Assembly (NCBI GenBank): GCA_023245865.1
Contig: JAHFJN010000001.1
Location: 327,649-391,648 of the forward strand
From: Candidatus Peribacteria bacterium
GTDB taxonomy: Bacteria; Patescibacteriota; Gracilibacteria; Peribacterales; Peribacteraceae
Length of the DNA: 64,000 nt
Direction of reading: 5' to 3'
The position numbers and the translations under genes were made by a program. The notes under the pieces are model-generated. The model ran no database searches and had not been told where the DNA came from. It was given only the letters and a program-made list of their open reading frames with translations. This document shows positions 28,721-38,314 of the stretch, piece after piece. Positions within the stretch are counted from its first letter, which is position 1. The number at the start of each line of letters is the position of its first letter.

Positions 28721-30116
28721 GGTGGAGCGGCTCGAGCTGAAGCACGATCGTTCTGCGACCGTGCGGGAGCATCTGGACCGTCACCAACCCCTCTTTGATC
28801 ATCGCCGGCGTGATGATCGATGGTTGAAACTCAGCGTCACCATAGGCGGTACGGAGCATCATCGAGGCGGGCAACGCACGCGTGTCTGTCAGCATTGTTC
28901 CTGTGTCATCCATGAATGTAAGACGCGCCGCCTGCCAACTGCGATCGTCAAACTGTGTGCCATGCTGAAGCGTAACAAAGGCAATGCTGCCGAGCTTCTG
29001 AGAAGTTGTGGGCGTCGGTACGGGCGCAGGAACAGCAGGACGGTCCGCAACCGACACGACCGTCTCCCTGTTTACAACCAGCACGGGCAGAGCCGCCTGC
29101 GCATCGTGCAACCTCGCAACACGACCGGTCAGGCGCTTCGTACGAAGCTCAGCCGGAGAGAGCGCTAGAGTAACAACCGGCGTCGGCTTCTTCGCGAACT
29201 TCGATGCATCTTCCTGATATTTTGCCGGAGGCAGATCAGCCTGCACCAGCACCATCGGATTCACCGTATACTTGATTCCGATGTCCTGATGAAACTTCCC
29301 GTTGATCGCCTGCAGGGTGCTGAGGCCCGCTGCCTTCAGATCCGCACCGTTAAAGGGCCAGTACGGATGCCACGGAGCGGTGTCACGATCGATTTGGAAG
29401 TGCAGATGCGGTCCGGTCGCATCACCGGTCTTTCCCGAGTAACCGATCAGCTGTCCTTTCATCACCACATCACCTTCTGCGACGAGCTCTGCGCTCAAGT
29501 GAGCGTAGACGGAGTGCAGCACGGTTTCGTAGTCGGCATTCACGGGATCCGGCATGTGCGGATGACGGATGACAATCAGTTTTCCAAAGCCGCCGCTGTC
29601 CTCGCGAACTGACTCCACGACGCCGTTTGCTATCGAGCGGATGGGCGTACCCTGCGGTACGCGAATATCGACACCCGGGTGCGATCCTGAGTTCTGCGTC
29701 CCAGAACTGTAGGACCCCATGTATGCAACGGAGTAGACGCTGCTTGTGTCGCCTATGTAGGCAGGAATCGGGAGAAGAAGGTCGGAAGGAACCTCGCGGT
29801 ACATATGTTCCTCCGCCATGCCGCCGTAGGTCGACCACCGTCGATAGTCCGGCACAAATGCGATCGGTGGGACTGTTCCTGTATACGTGATGAGACTATC
29901 ATCGTATTGGCCCAGTGCCGCTTTCCAGAATGCGTACCAACCATGCTGCCCCATCATGTTTCCCGTCATGAACGCCACGATCGAAAGCGCGGCAATAAGG
30001 AACGATGACTTCTGTTTCATATACAGAAGAGTGATGCGCGGCGGATCCTTGCGAGAGTGCAAAGCAGACTTCCCAAAACCGTGTTTTTTCGCTGATGTAA
30101 GGCGTGTCCAGCTCAT
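28686..30116 (-). CDS. M23 family metallopeptidase
   Basis: SHPGVDIRVPQGTPIRSIANGVVESV, HSVYAHLS, GATGPHLHFQI-type motif (DATGPHLHFQID). Confidence 0.9.
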   Translation of the reverse strand: MSWTRLTSAKKHGFGKSALHSRKDPPRITLLYMKQKSSFLIAALSIVAFMTGNMMGQHGWYAFWKAALGQYDDSLITYTGTVPPIAFVPDYRRWSTYGGMAEEHMYREVPSDLLLPIPAYIGDTSSVYSVAYMGSYSSGTQNSGSHPGVDIRVPQGTPIRSIANGVVESVREDSGGFGKLIVIRHPHMPDPVNADYETVLHSVYAHLSAELVAEGDVVMKGQLIGYSGKTGDATGPHLHFQIDRDTAPWHPYWPFNGADLKAAGLSTLQAINGKFHQDIGIKYTVNPMVLVQADLPPAKYQEDASKFAKKPTPVVTLALSPAELRTKRLTGRVARLHDAQAALPVLVVNRETVVSVADRPAVPAPVPTPTTSQKLGSIAFVTLQHGTQFDDRSWQAARLTFMDDTGTMLTDTRALPASMMLRTAYGDAEFQPSIITPAMIKEGLVTVQMLPHGRRTIVLQLEPLHLTSNPLKFFGN

Positions 30117-30158
30117 AGTGGTATGGATGTTTGTACTACTAATATAATATAACTTTTT

Positions 30159-31196
30159 ATGCCTTCCGTCAATAATTCACGAAGCCGAGAGAACCTATCA
30201 ATTTGGCTCCCAAATGCCAAAAAGACGCATGATGCAGGCCGGTCCCTTGCAGCAACACTATACGCCAAACCTGTCACTATTCTGCTCAATGGACCATTGG
30301 GGGCAGGCAAAACGACATTTCTACAAGGTTTTGCAGCAGGTCTGGGTATCGACGAACCTGTCACGAGCCCCACCTTCGCACTCGAACAGCGCTACCGTGC
30401 GTCGACCGGACAAGAGCTTCTCCACCTCGATCTGTACCGCTTATCGCCGGAGGATGCCCGGCAAATGATGCACAGTAGTGAGAATCACACCGGCATCCGT
30501 TGCATCGAATGGGCGGAGCGTGCCCCGATGCTTTCGTTCGATGAACCGGTGGTACGAATAAACCTCGAGGAAAAAAACGACGGACGCCAATTGCGGATTT
30601 CCTTTGAGGACGTCGCAATCTGCACGAACGAGGACGTTGCAGCGTGGCAAAAAGAAACGGCGCTGCAACCGCACATTGTGGCGCATTGTCATGCGGTCGC
30701 ACAGATGGCATGCGATTTGGCCAAGCACATGCTTGAAGACGGGAGCATCGTTCGTCCTCTGCTGCTGCAACAAAGTGCAGAGTTGCATGATGTCCTGCGG
30801 TTTCTGGATTTCAGACCGGGCGCTGCGCCACCCTACGTTGTCGCATCGATGCACGAGCAGTCCGTGTGGCAACAGTGGAAGAACAAGTTCCCCGCCATGC
30901 GCCACGAAGAAGCATGCTCCGCCTTCCTTCGGGAACTGGGCTACCACGCAATGGCAGAAATCATCCGCACGCACGGATGGCACTTGGCACCCAGAGAAAG
31001 AAAAACAACCGAGCAGAAACTACTCTTCTACGCCGACAAACGTGTAGCTTTTGATCAGCGCGTCACCCTCAAAGATCGCTTTGCTGATTTCGCAAAACGC
31101 TATGCGGAAACGACAGACAGCGAAATGCGCGCACGATGGTACGAGGAAACTGTCACAGTGGAGCGCGAGCTCTTCCCGAGTGGCGTACCCTTTTAA
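30159..31196 (+). CDS. tsaE: TsaE (tRNA t6A ATPase) fused to C-terminal HD-like domain
   Basis: LLNGPLGAGKTTFLQGFAAGLGIDEPVTSPTFALEQRY, LHLDLYRL, IEWAER; C-terminal HIVAHCHAVAQMACDLAKHM...SAELHDVLRF. Confidence 0.88.
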   Translation: MPSVNNSRSRENLSIWLPNAKKTHDAGRSLAATLYAKPVTILLNGPLGAGKTTFLQGFAAGLGIDEPVTSPTFALEQRYRASTGQELLHLDLYRLSPEDARQMMHSSENHTGIRCIEWAERAPMLSFDEPVVRINLEEKNDGRQLRISFEDVAICTNEDVAAWQKETALQPHIVAHCHAVAQMACDLAKHMLEDGSIVRPLLLQQSAELHDVLRFLDFRPGAAPPYVVASMHEQSVWQQWKNKFPAMRHEEACSAFLRELGYHAMAEIIRTHGWHLAPRERKTTEQKLLFYADKRVAFDQRVTLKDRFADFAKRYAETTDSEMRARWYEETVTVERELFPSGVPF

Positions 31197-31759
31197 ACCT
31201 TCCACGGACGGACCTGACGCATCAGGACATCGCGAAGGTCAGAGGCATCCATCGGCAGGATCGCAGGTGCGAATACAATGGACAGAACGGAAATGACAAT
31301 AATAGCGAGACAGAGCGATTCTGTCTTAGACCACGGCGCATGAAGGCCCGCATGGCGCGTATGCAGATACGTTTCAACATGGAAAAGAATCCGCAGGCTG
31401 TGGTGCAGAATCGTCAGCTTCGCAAGGAGTACTGCAAACCCCCGCATGAGCGTCACGTACGTTCGTGCCGAGCCCGTGAGAACCGCGATCATCGATAATT
31501 CCTGCGAGAGATACACACATGCGGTGAGCGCAAGAAACAGCAATGTCAGATCCATGAGGCTCTCTCGAAATACTGCCCTGGCATTGCGACACTTATAGAA
31601 ATCAAGAGCCATGTGAATGGCAATGAGCAAAGCGAAAAATCCGAGAGGAAACATGGCCGCGGCGATGACCGCGAGCATCAGGTACGCAGCATGAAAGGCG
31701 GGAAGCCTCGCTGCCTCCACCCCAAACGGTCGAAAGAATGATTGAGTAAGTGTGTGCAT
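31193..31759 (-). CDS. Integral membrane protein, unknown function
   Basis: 188 aa with several hydrophobic helices. Confidence 0.6.
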   Translation of the reverse strand: MHTLTQSFFRPFGVEAARLPAFHAAYLMLAVIAAAMFPLGFFALLIAIHMALDFYKCRNARAVFRESLMDLTLLFLALTACVYLSQELSMIAVLTGSARTYVTLMRGFAVLLAKLTILHHSLRILFHVETYLHTRHAGLHAPWSKTESLCLAIIVISVLSIVFAPAILPMDASDLRDVLMRQVRPWKV

Positions 31760-31906
31760 GTGTTTGTATTATTATACAATATTTATAGTATATTAGCAAC
31801 TAGTCATTTTAAGGGAGTTTGCCTTGCTGAGAATGATGTTTTCGTACGTAGTGAAAAAACGTTTTGCTATATTCCAGTTAATTTACTCTTTCTCCCTCCC
31901 TTTTTT

Positions 31907-32245
31907 ATGGTTAAATCTCTTACATGGATCCTTGGGATCGTTTTGCTGCTCGTCGGCATCGCGGGCTTCTTTATGAATCCGGTTCTTGTCTTTCAGGTCG
32001 ACACCATTCATAACGTCGTTCACCTCCTGAGCGGCATCATCGCGCTCGCTGCTGCCTCCTCCGGTGAATCGTCGTCCCGCCTGTACCTCATCATCTTCGG
32101 TATCGTCTACGGTCTCGTGACGATCCTTGGATTTGTGAACAGCGGCAGCATTCTCGGCCTCTTCTCGGTCAACCAAGCGGACAACTACCTGCATGCGGCG
32201 ATTGCGCTCGTGTGTTTGGGTGTCGGGTTTGGGAGCAAGAAATAA
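31907..32245 (+). CDS. Small membrane protein, DUF4383-like
   Basis: MVKSLTWILGIVLLLVGIAGFFMNPVLVFQVDTIHNVVHLLSGIIALAAA, HAAIALVCLGVGF. Confidence 0.75.
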   Translation: MVKSLTWILGIVLLLVGIAGFFMNPVLVFQVDTIHNVVHLLSGIIALAAASSGESSSRLYLIIFGIVYGLVTILGFVNSGSILGLFSVNQADNYLHAAIALVCLGVGFGSKK

Positions 32246-32266
32246 TTTTTAATGGTGATCAAACAT

Positions 32267-32295
32267 GTAGAGACGCCATGCCATGGCGTCTCTAC
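32267..32295. repeat. 29-bp palindrome GTAGAGACGCCATGcCATGGCGTCTCTAC
   Basis: 14-bp perfect arms, 1-nt centre. Confidence 0.9.
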
Positions 32296-32332
32296 TTGAT
32301 ATGTGCGCACGCACTGTTATCATCGCTCCCCT

Positions 32333-32803
32333 ATGAACACCCCCCGTTTCCTTTTCGCGACCGTTATTCCCCTCCTGCTCTTTGTTGCGGCGGCAGAATT
32401 CGGCGGACGGCCGCTCACGCCCACACAAGCGGAATTGCAACAACAAGCGAACGAGCGCATTGAGGTATGTAAACAGCGAACAGATGATGTGAGAATCGAC
32501 GTTCTGCAATCGGGAACAAGTGTCGCGATGAAGACTGGAAACAGAATGTTCCTCACGCTCCCGCGCGATCTCTACCCCGAGCAAAATCTACAATTCGATG
32601 GTAACTCTGTCACCATGGCAGTCGTACAAAACGGGGAAACACTGGACCACAAAAACGAGCCGTGCTGGACGCACTACTATGAATTGAGAACAACAAGAGG
32701 AGTGGACAAAGGCAAAGCGACCATCACGATTCTGAGTAATGATCTCACCATGCCCGACTACGTTTTACATCTGATCGTCAGTACTGTTGATAGTAATCGT
32801 TGA
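32333..32803 (+). CDS. Hypothetical secreted protein
   Basis: MNTPRFLFATVIPLLLFVAAAEFGG signal-like N-terminus. Confidence 0.6.
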   Translation: MNTPRFLFATVIPLLLFVAAAEFGGRPLTPTQAELQQQANERIEVCKQRTDDVRIDVLQSGTSVAMKTGNRMFLTLPRDLYPEQNLQFDGNSVTMAVVQNGETLDHKNEPCWTHYYELRTTRGVDKGKATITILSNDLTMPDYVLHLIVSTVDSNR

Positions 32804-33818
32804 TGCAATTCAAATCACCGGTGTAACGGCAATAACGATTGTACGGACGGTAGCAATCGCCGTAGCTGCCATCGCAATAGTCATCCGAATAGATTCTCGT
32901 CGTCACGGTGTCGCTGCCATTGCCGGCAGTGACCCTGAGCTTCACCGTATCGCCGCTCTGCAGAACACCATCGATTCTCACGCGCACAGTCAGCGTGTCT
33001 TGTCCGTCGCCGCGCACGCCGATGTCGTCCCAGGTAACGCGCTTGCTACTGGAGAGATACCCGTCGCGCGATGCCGAAACAAACGTCATGTTGGAATCGA
33101 GCAGCGCCTGCACGCTCGTAACGGAATACTGCCAAGCGCTATGCACCGCGATCTTGTAACTCACGATGTCACCCGCACGCACGCGGCCGGACGGAGCGGT
33201 CACGACGACGTTCACGTCATTGCCCATGTCATAATCATTTCCGTAGTACCGATCGTTATAGTTGCGATTGTTCCCGCGGGTCTGCGCGAGGCTGATGAGT
33301 TCGCTCGCTTGGGATCGGGAAAGCGGATCCAAAATCGACTGCACTGATTGCGGCACGGCATTCCATGCCGCCAGCTGCTGTAGGTATGGGCGATACCACG
33401 GATAATCACTCGGCGGAAAGATATGCGCTGCTCGAACGACGATCGCGCCGGCCTCCACAAGACTGATCGATGCACCTGGTCGGAAGTACCCGGAACTCGT
33501 GCCGCTCACGATCCCCTGTGCCTTCGCACCGCAGATGGCACCCGCGTATGACTCCGACCCGACATCGCGGAAACAATTCGTACCCTGCGCTCGGACTCCA
33601 AACGCACTGCTCACCATCTGCACGAATTCCCCGCGCGTCACGGTTCCAGAGTCATAGTAAGAGGGTGTATACCTCGGAGCATAGTACCTGGGTGCGGTGT
33701 AGGTCGGCTGATTGTAATAGTAGGAATCGTTCCCATACGTTTGCGCAAACGCGGCTGATTGCATGCCAAGCAAAATTCCAATAACGGACACCATGGCAGT
33801 GAGTCGTGCAAGGCGCAT
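32778..33818 (-). CDS. Secreted SLH-like surface protein with DUF11-like domain
   Basis: Signal peptide ...MQSAAFAQ; Tyr-rich linker; GTVTRGEFVQMVSSAFGV...FRDVGSESYAGAICGAKAQGIVSGTSSGYFRPGASIS; VNVVVTAPSGRVRAGDIVSYKI. Confidence 0.75.
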   Translation of the reverse strand: MRLARLTAMVSVIGILLGMQSAAFAQTYGNDSYYYNQPTYTAPRYYAPRYTPSYYDSGTVTRGEFVQMVSSAFGVRAQGTNCFRDVGSESYAGAICGAKAQGIVSGTSSGYFRPGASISLVEAGAIVVRAAHIFPPSDYPWYRPYLQQLAAWNAVPQSVQSILDPLSRSQASELISLAQTRGNNRNYNDRYYGNDYDMGNDVNVVVTAPSGRVRAGDIVSYKIAVHSAWQYSVTSVQALLDSNMTFVSASRDGYLSSSKRVTWDDIGVRGDGQDTLTVRVRIDGVLQSGDTVKLRVTAGNGSDTVTTRIYSDDYCDGSYGDCYRPYNRYCRYTGDLNCINDYYQQY

Positions 33819-33912
33819 AACAGAGAGGGTAAAGGAAAAAGGGGGTCATCGTACCACTCCCCTGCCACACTTCGGACCGATCAACTTGCAAAATAAATAT
33901 TTAATGATGGAA

Positions 33913-34728
33913 TCATCGAACTGCCTCCAGTTCTGGAAGAACCATATCGGCATGGTTTGCCATGATCCAATCCTTTGAACTCTCCGGAATTGTTCCGTTG
34001 ACAAAGAAATAGTTCACAAGCTTCGCGAGTGCCTCAGCAATCTCCTGGGGCTGGAAGATGTGGTCTTGCACTAAGCCTGCTTCACGACCTGGCACACGCT
34101 TCAGTCTGCTACCAAACATATTCGCCATTCGCACCGCTTTGTCATCATCCGGAAGATGCTTCATCATCTCTGTTCGAATTGCGCCCGGGTAGACAACGGA
34201 AAGTTGAATGCCCGCAGCATCGAGATCCACACGAGCAGCAGAGAGAATATCCGCCTGCTCCATCTTCATGCGCATATATGGTAATGCAGCGGCCTTCGGA
34301 AGTTCTCGAGCGAAGAATGCCGTGACGGAATTCACAACGAGCAGTAACCGCGGATTCGATGGCGTGAAACTCTTCATTCCTTCGATCAGTCGTTCAAGGA
34401 ATGTATTCTGCTGCACACGCAGTGGATCTCGTTGCGACTGATCCTCATGTGTATCAAGGTTTATGGCTGCGATATGTGCAATGACATCTGCACAAGAGAA
34501 CATGATCCTGTTGTAGGGCTCTGATGTAGGGTCAAAGATATCTCCGGCTGAGTGTCCACACGCATTTGTCTCCTGATGCGTCCTCTGCAATTCATCTTTG
34601 CGACGACCGCCAATGAGGCGCATGCTCACACCCTTATTATCCTTGAATTGCATGGCAAGAGCTTTACCAACACCACTGCCGGCTCCTGTTATCTCGATAC
34701 TGTGTGCCGCTAAATTTCCTGATTCCAT
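33913..34728 (-). CDS. Short-chain dehydrogenase/reductase
   Basis: ITGAGSGVGKALAMQF; AALPYMRMKMEQA (YxxxK); VVYPGAIRTEM. Confidence 0.85.
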   Translation of the reverse strand: MESGNLAAHSIEITGAGSGVGKALAMQFKDNKGVSMRLIGGRRKDELQRTHQETNACGHSAGDIFDPTSEPYNRIMFSCADVIAHIAAINLDTHEDQSQRDPLRVQQNTFLERLIEGMKSFTPSNPRLLLVVNSVTAFFARELPKAAALPYMRMKMEQADILSAARVDLDAAGIQLSVVYPGAIRTEMMKHLPDDDKAVRMANMFGSRLKRVPGREAGLVQDHIFQPQEIAEALAKLVNYFFVNGTIPESSKDWIMANHADMVLPELEAVR

Positions 34729-34830
34729 GGTTTGAAAAGAAAATAAAGAACGTGATCATATCAATACAATCAATATTGTCAAATGATGCTGGCACCATTC
34801 ATCTTCTTTCCGTACGATACCTACTGGTCA

Positions 34831-34907
<77 letters not shown>

Positions 34908-35005
34908 AATCAAAAGTAGCTCCCTCCTTCGTCAGCCTCTGGCTGACTACGGTGGGCAAGCAGTTGGGTCGAGTCCGCCTCCGCGGACGAGCAACTTAAA
35001 AAAAG

Positions 35006-35105
35006 CCTGCTGTCGTCTGTATTTGGGAGCAGGAGGTCGCGAGTTCACCATTGCAATAAAACAAGTGTCATCCTGAGCTTGCCGAAGGGCCCGCCATCCC
35101 GACCA
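35006..35105 (+). pseudogene. Degenerate partial tRNA-Pro copy interrupted by a repeat element
   Basis: TTTGGGAGCAGGAGGTCGCGAGTTCA (35022-35047) is identical to 34863-34888; then an insert with GTGTCATCCTGAGCTTGCCGAAGGG, then CCCGCCATCCCGACCA. Confidence 0.75.
35065..35089 (+). repeat. GTGTCATCCTGAGC...CGAAGGG interspersed element, copy 1
   Basis: GTGTCATCCTGAGCTTGCCGAAGGG; matches 35483-35507 except in the central triplets. Confidence 0.8.
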
Positions 35106-35128
35106 CAGACATGTATGCTGTCGTCATG

Positions 35129-37093
35129 CATTCCCTCGTTGTCGTCCACTCCCGCAACCCCGGCATCGGCAACGGGCTGACGTATGACCCCGGAGATTTG
35201 AACGTGCAGCCCGGATCACTCGTAAAAGTGAGTTTCCGAAAAAAATTGACGGAGGGAATCGTCGTGAGTATGGATGAAGTGGTGAAAGAGAAAACATACG
35301 AGGTGCTGAAGATGCAGGAAAGCTTAAGCGAAGAACCGTTGCTGAGTGAATCACATTTGAAAACCGCACGATGGATGGCGGGATATTATTTCTGTTCACT
35401 GCGCTCCGCACTCACGCCGTTTTTGCCATCGCCGCCGTGGAGGAGGTTGATCGCAAAGGAACGTGCCTCGGTACAAAAAACGTGTCATCCTGAGCACGTC
35501 GAAGGGTCGACACGTTTTTCACTCGGCATGACACAACTGAACGATGAACAAAAAATCGCTCTTGAATCCATCCGGGCAGACAAGCGCCCCTCGCTTCTCT
35601 TTGGCGTCACCGGCAGCGGCAAAACGGAGGTCTATGCACACTTGATCGCAGATCACATGAAGTCGGGCAAGCAATCGATCGTCCTCGTGCCGGAAATCCT
35701 CCTCACCGAACATATTCTCCACCGCTTCGAGGAATTATTTGATCGCGATTCCATCGCGGTGCTCCACAGTCGACTCACGCCTGTAGCGCGCGCGAAGCAG
35801 TGGAAAAAAATTCGCAGCGGCGAAGTATTTCTTGTGATCGGATCCAGGTCGGCCCTCTTTGCCCCGTGTAAAAATCTCGGCCTCGTGATCATCGACGAAG
35901 AACACGAATGGACGTACAAGAATGAGCAGACACCTCGTTACCATGTACGCGAAACCGCGGAAACGCTCTGTAATTTTTCGAATGCAAAATTGGTTTTCGG
36001 CACAGCGACACCGTCTCTGGAAAGTTGGAAACGAGTGAAGGAGGAGCACTACCACATGGCGCGACTGGAAAAACGCTACCGCGATCAAGCACTCCCGAGC
36101 GTCCGTGTCATTGACCTTGCAGACGTTTGTTTTGGCAAACAGTACCCGTTTTCGCCGCCCCTCCTTGCCGCCATAGAGGAACGACTGAAGCGTGGTGAGC
36201 AGTCTGTTCTCTTTCTGAACCGCAGAGGAATCGCAAGCGCGATGCTGTGCCTTAAGTGCAAGAAACGTTTGATGTCACCCGCATCGCAACTTCCCTACAC
36301 GGTCCACCGCGATGCACGCGGGAATCCCTACCTGCTCGATCATTTTTCGGGAACGAGAGCATCCGTTCCTGTGGCCTGTCCACATTGCGGCACGCATGAA
36401 CTCCTGGAAGTGGGTGCAGGGACGCAACGCCTGGAAGAAGTCATCGGCACACTCTTTCCAAAGGCCCGAGTGCTGCGCGCAGACAGCGACATGCTGCAGA
36501 CCCCTGAGCAGATGCGTGAGCTCCTGCAAAAAATGCGGGACCGCGAAGCAGACATTCTTCTTGGAACACAATCAGTCGTGAAGGGACTCGACCTGCCTGA
36601 GGTCACGCTCGCGGCGGTGCTCATTGCGGATATCGGCCTCTCGCTCCCCCACTTTCGCGCAGGAGAGCGCGTATTTCAACTCCTCACACAGCTGACGGGG
36701 CGCAGCGGCCGCGCGAAGGCCGGGGAAGTGATCATTCAAACTTTTCGACCTGATGCAGCAGAAATTCAAGCGGCCGCGCAGCACCGCACCGTCGAGTATC
36801 TTGAGACGGAACTGCGCCTCCGAACGTCACTTGGCTACCCCCCGCTTACAGAAATGATCCGGTTCATTTTTCGCAGCGTCGATGCATCAACACGCGCGAA
36901 GGAGCTGAAAGAAGAGTTGCTCCAAAAAATAACCGAAAACAAAATAGATGCGCATGTGAGTGCGTCTCCGACGGTCTTTGGCGGAGGAAAAGTGTGGCAC
37001 GTGCTGCTGCGCGGAAAGCACCTGCGATCGATGCTGCCGAATCTGAACCTGACAGACGTGATCGTTGATGTGGATCCGGTGGAATGCTTGTAG
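35129..37093 (+). CDS. priA: Primosomal protein N' (PriA helicase)
   Basis: LLFGVTGSGKTEVYAHLIADHM, VIIDEEHEWTYKNEQTPRYHVRETAE, FGTATPSLESW, LTGRSGRAKAGEVIIQTF. Start 35111 or 35129. Confidence 0.94.
   Translation, partial: HSLVVVHSRNPGIGNGLTYDPGDLNVQPGSLVKVSFRKKLTEGIVVSMDEVVKEKTYEVLKMQESLSEEPLLSESHLKTARWMAGYYFCSLRSALTPFLPSPPWRRLIAKERASVQKTCHPEHVEGSTRFSLGMTQLNDEQKIALESIRADKRPSLLFGVTGSGKTEVYAHLIADHMKSGKQSIVLVPEILLTEHILHRFEELFDRDSIAVLHSRLTPVARAKQWKKIRSGEVFLVIGSRSALFAPCKNLGLVIIDEEHEWTYKNEQTPRYHVRETAETLCNFSNAKLVFGTATPSLESWKRVKEEHYHMARLEKRYRDQALPSVRVIDLADVCFGKQYPFSPPLLAAIEERLKRGEQSVLFLNRRGIASAMLCLKCKKRLMSPASQLPYTVHRDARGNPYLLDHFSGTRASVPVACPHCGTHELLEVGAGTQRLEEVIGTLFPKARVLRADSDMLQTPEQMRELLQKMRDREADILLGTQSVVKGLDLPEVTLAAVLIADIGLSLPHFRAGERVFQLLTQLTGRSGRAKAGEVIIQTFRPDAAEIQAAAQHRTVEYLETELRLRTSLGYPPLTEMIRFIFRSVDASTRAKELKEELLQKITENKIDAHVSASPTVFGGGKVWHVLLRGKHLRSMLPNLNLTDVIVDVDPVECL
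35476..35534 (+). repeat. GTGTCATCCTGAGC...CGAAGGG element, copy 2, inside priA in frame
   Basis: AAAAACGTGTCATCCTGAGCACGTCGAAGGGTCGACACGTTTTTCACTCGGCATGACAC; encodes KTCHPEHVEGSTRFSLGMTQ; inverted repeats AAAACGTGTC/GACACGTTTT and GTGTCAT/ATGACAC. Confidence 0.85.
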
Positions 37094-37123
37094 TACACTG
37101 CATCCGATTTCCCCCTTTCCTCT

Positions 37124-38314
37124 ATGAAACGGATCATCGCCTCCGGTGCACTTCTTCTCAGCATCTGCAGCGTCAGCCTTGTGTACGCAAGCCCCGTGAT
37201 CGAACGCGGAGAGGATTCCGCCACGATGCAACTGGGCAACGACCGCTACATCGCGGGAGGAACGGTGGACGTAAAGAACGCAGTGATCGGGGACGCTGTG
37301 ATTATGGGAGGAACGGTTCATATCGCAGCCCCGGTCACAGGTGACGTACAAAGCATTGGAGGAACTGTCACCATTACTGGAAATGTTCGTGGGAATATCC
37401 GCATAGCAGGCGGCAATGTGACGATTGCAGGAAATGTCGGCGGGAATGTGCTTGTCCTCGGCGGTACAGTCACCTTCGCAAAATCCTCCACTGTGGCGGG
37501 CAGCGTGCTCGCGGCGGGCGGACAGGTGACCATCGATGGAACGGTCCAAGGAGATGTCACGGCACAGGGTGGAGCTGTTACGTTGAATGGAACAGTGCGA
37601 GGAAAGACAGACCTGCGCGGTGACGATATTACGTTCAACGGTACCGTACAAAATAGTGCGACGCTGGCCGCACGAACACTCGTAATCAGCCCCAAAGCTC
37701 GCATCAACGGCAATCTCTCGTACTGGAGCAAGGCAGGCGAGCAGAAGTTTAGCACTCTCGTGCAAGGCAAATCGACGTTCGATACCACCCTCCACACCAA
37801 AGAGGTTCCACGCGCAGAGCGTCAAGAATTCCTGGCCGCTGTCATTGCGGTCGTATCGCTCTTTGGGCTCCTCTCCACTGCACTCGTCATTCTGGCGCTT
37901 CAAGTCGCGACAAAAACATTCTTCAAAGACGCAGCAAGGCATGTGATAACAAGTCCATGGCACAGTTTCCTCTGGGGTGTCCTTTTCTTTATTCTCACTC
38001 CCGTTGCCATCGCCATCCTCATGTTGACCGTCATCGGCATTCCTCTCGCACTCGCGCTCCTCGCGCTCTACGTCGTCAGCGTCTTTCTGTCTGTGATAGA
38101 ATCCTCGATCGTTCTTGCGCGATTACTGGAACATAAGCGCAACAAAAAGTGGAGCGGCGTGGCGGCTTTCTTTGTATCACTCCTCACGTTCGTCCTGCTC
38201 AAGATCATCGGGATCATTCCGGTCATCGGTTGGCTGGTAGTTTCTGTCCTCATCTGCATGGCGTACGGCGCGGTACTCAAGACGAAGGTGGAACGCTATA
38301 AGAAGGTGATGTGA
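37124..38314 (+). CDS. Secreted bactofilin-like beta-repeat protein with C-terminal TM helices
   Basis: Signal peptide; repeats VTGDVQSIGGTVTITGNVRGNIRIAGGNVTIAGNVGGNVLVLGGTVTF; C-terminal hydrophobic helices. Confidence 0.72.
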   Translation: MKRIIASGALLLSICSVSLVYASPVIERGEDSATMQLGNDRYIAGGTVDVKNAVIGDAVIMGGTVHIAAPVTGDVQSIGGTVTITGNVRGNIRIAGGNVTIAGNVGGNVLVLGGTVTFAKSSTVAGSVLAAGGQVTIDGTVQGDVTAQGGAVTLNGTVRGKTDLRGDDITFNGTVQNSATLAARTLVISPKARINGNLSYWSKAGEQKFSTLVQGKSTFDTTLHTKEVPRAERQEFLAAVIAVVSLFGLLSTALVILALQVATKTFFKDAARHVITSPWHSFLWGVLFFILTPVAIAILMLTVIGIPLALALLALYVVSVFLSVIESSIVLARLLEHKRNKKWSGVAAFFVSLLTFVLLKIIGIIPVIGWLVVSVLICMAYGAVLKTKVERYKKVM

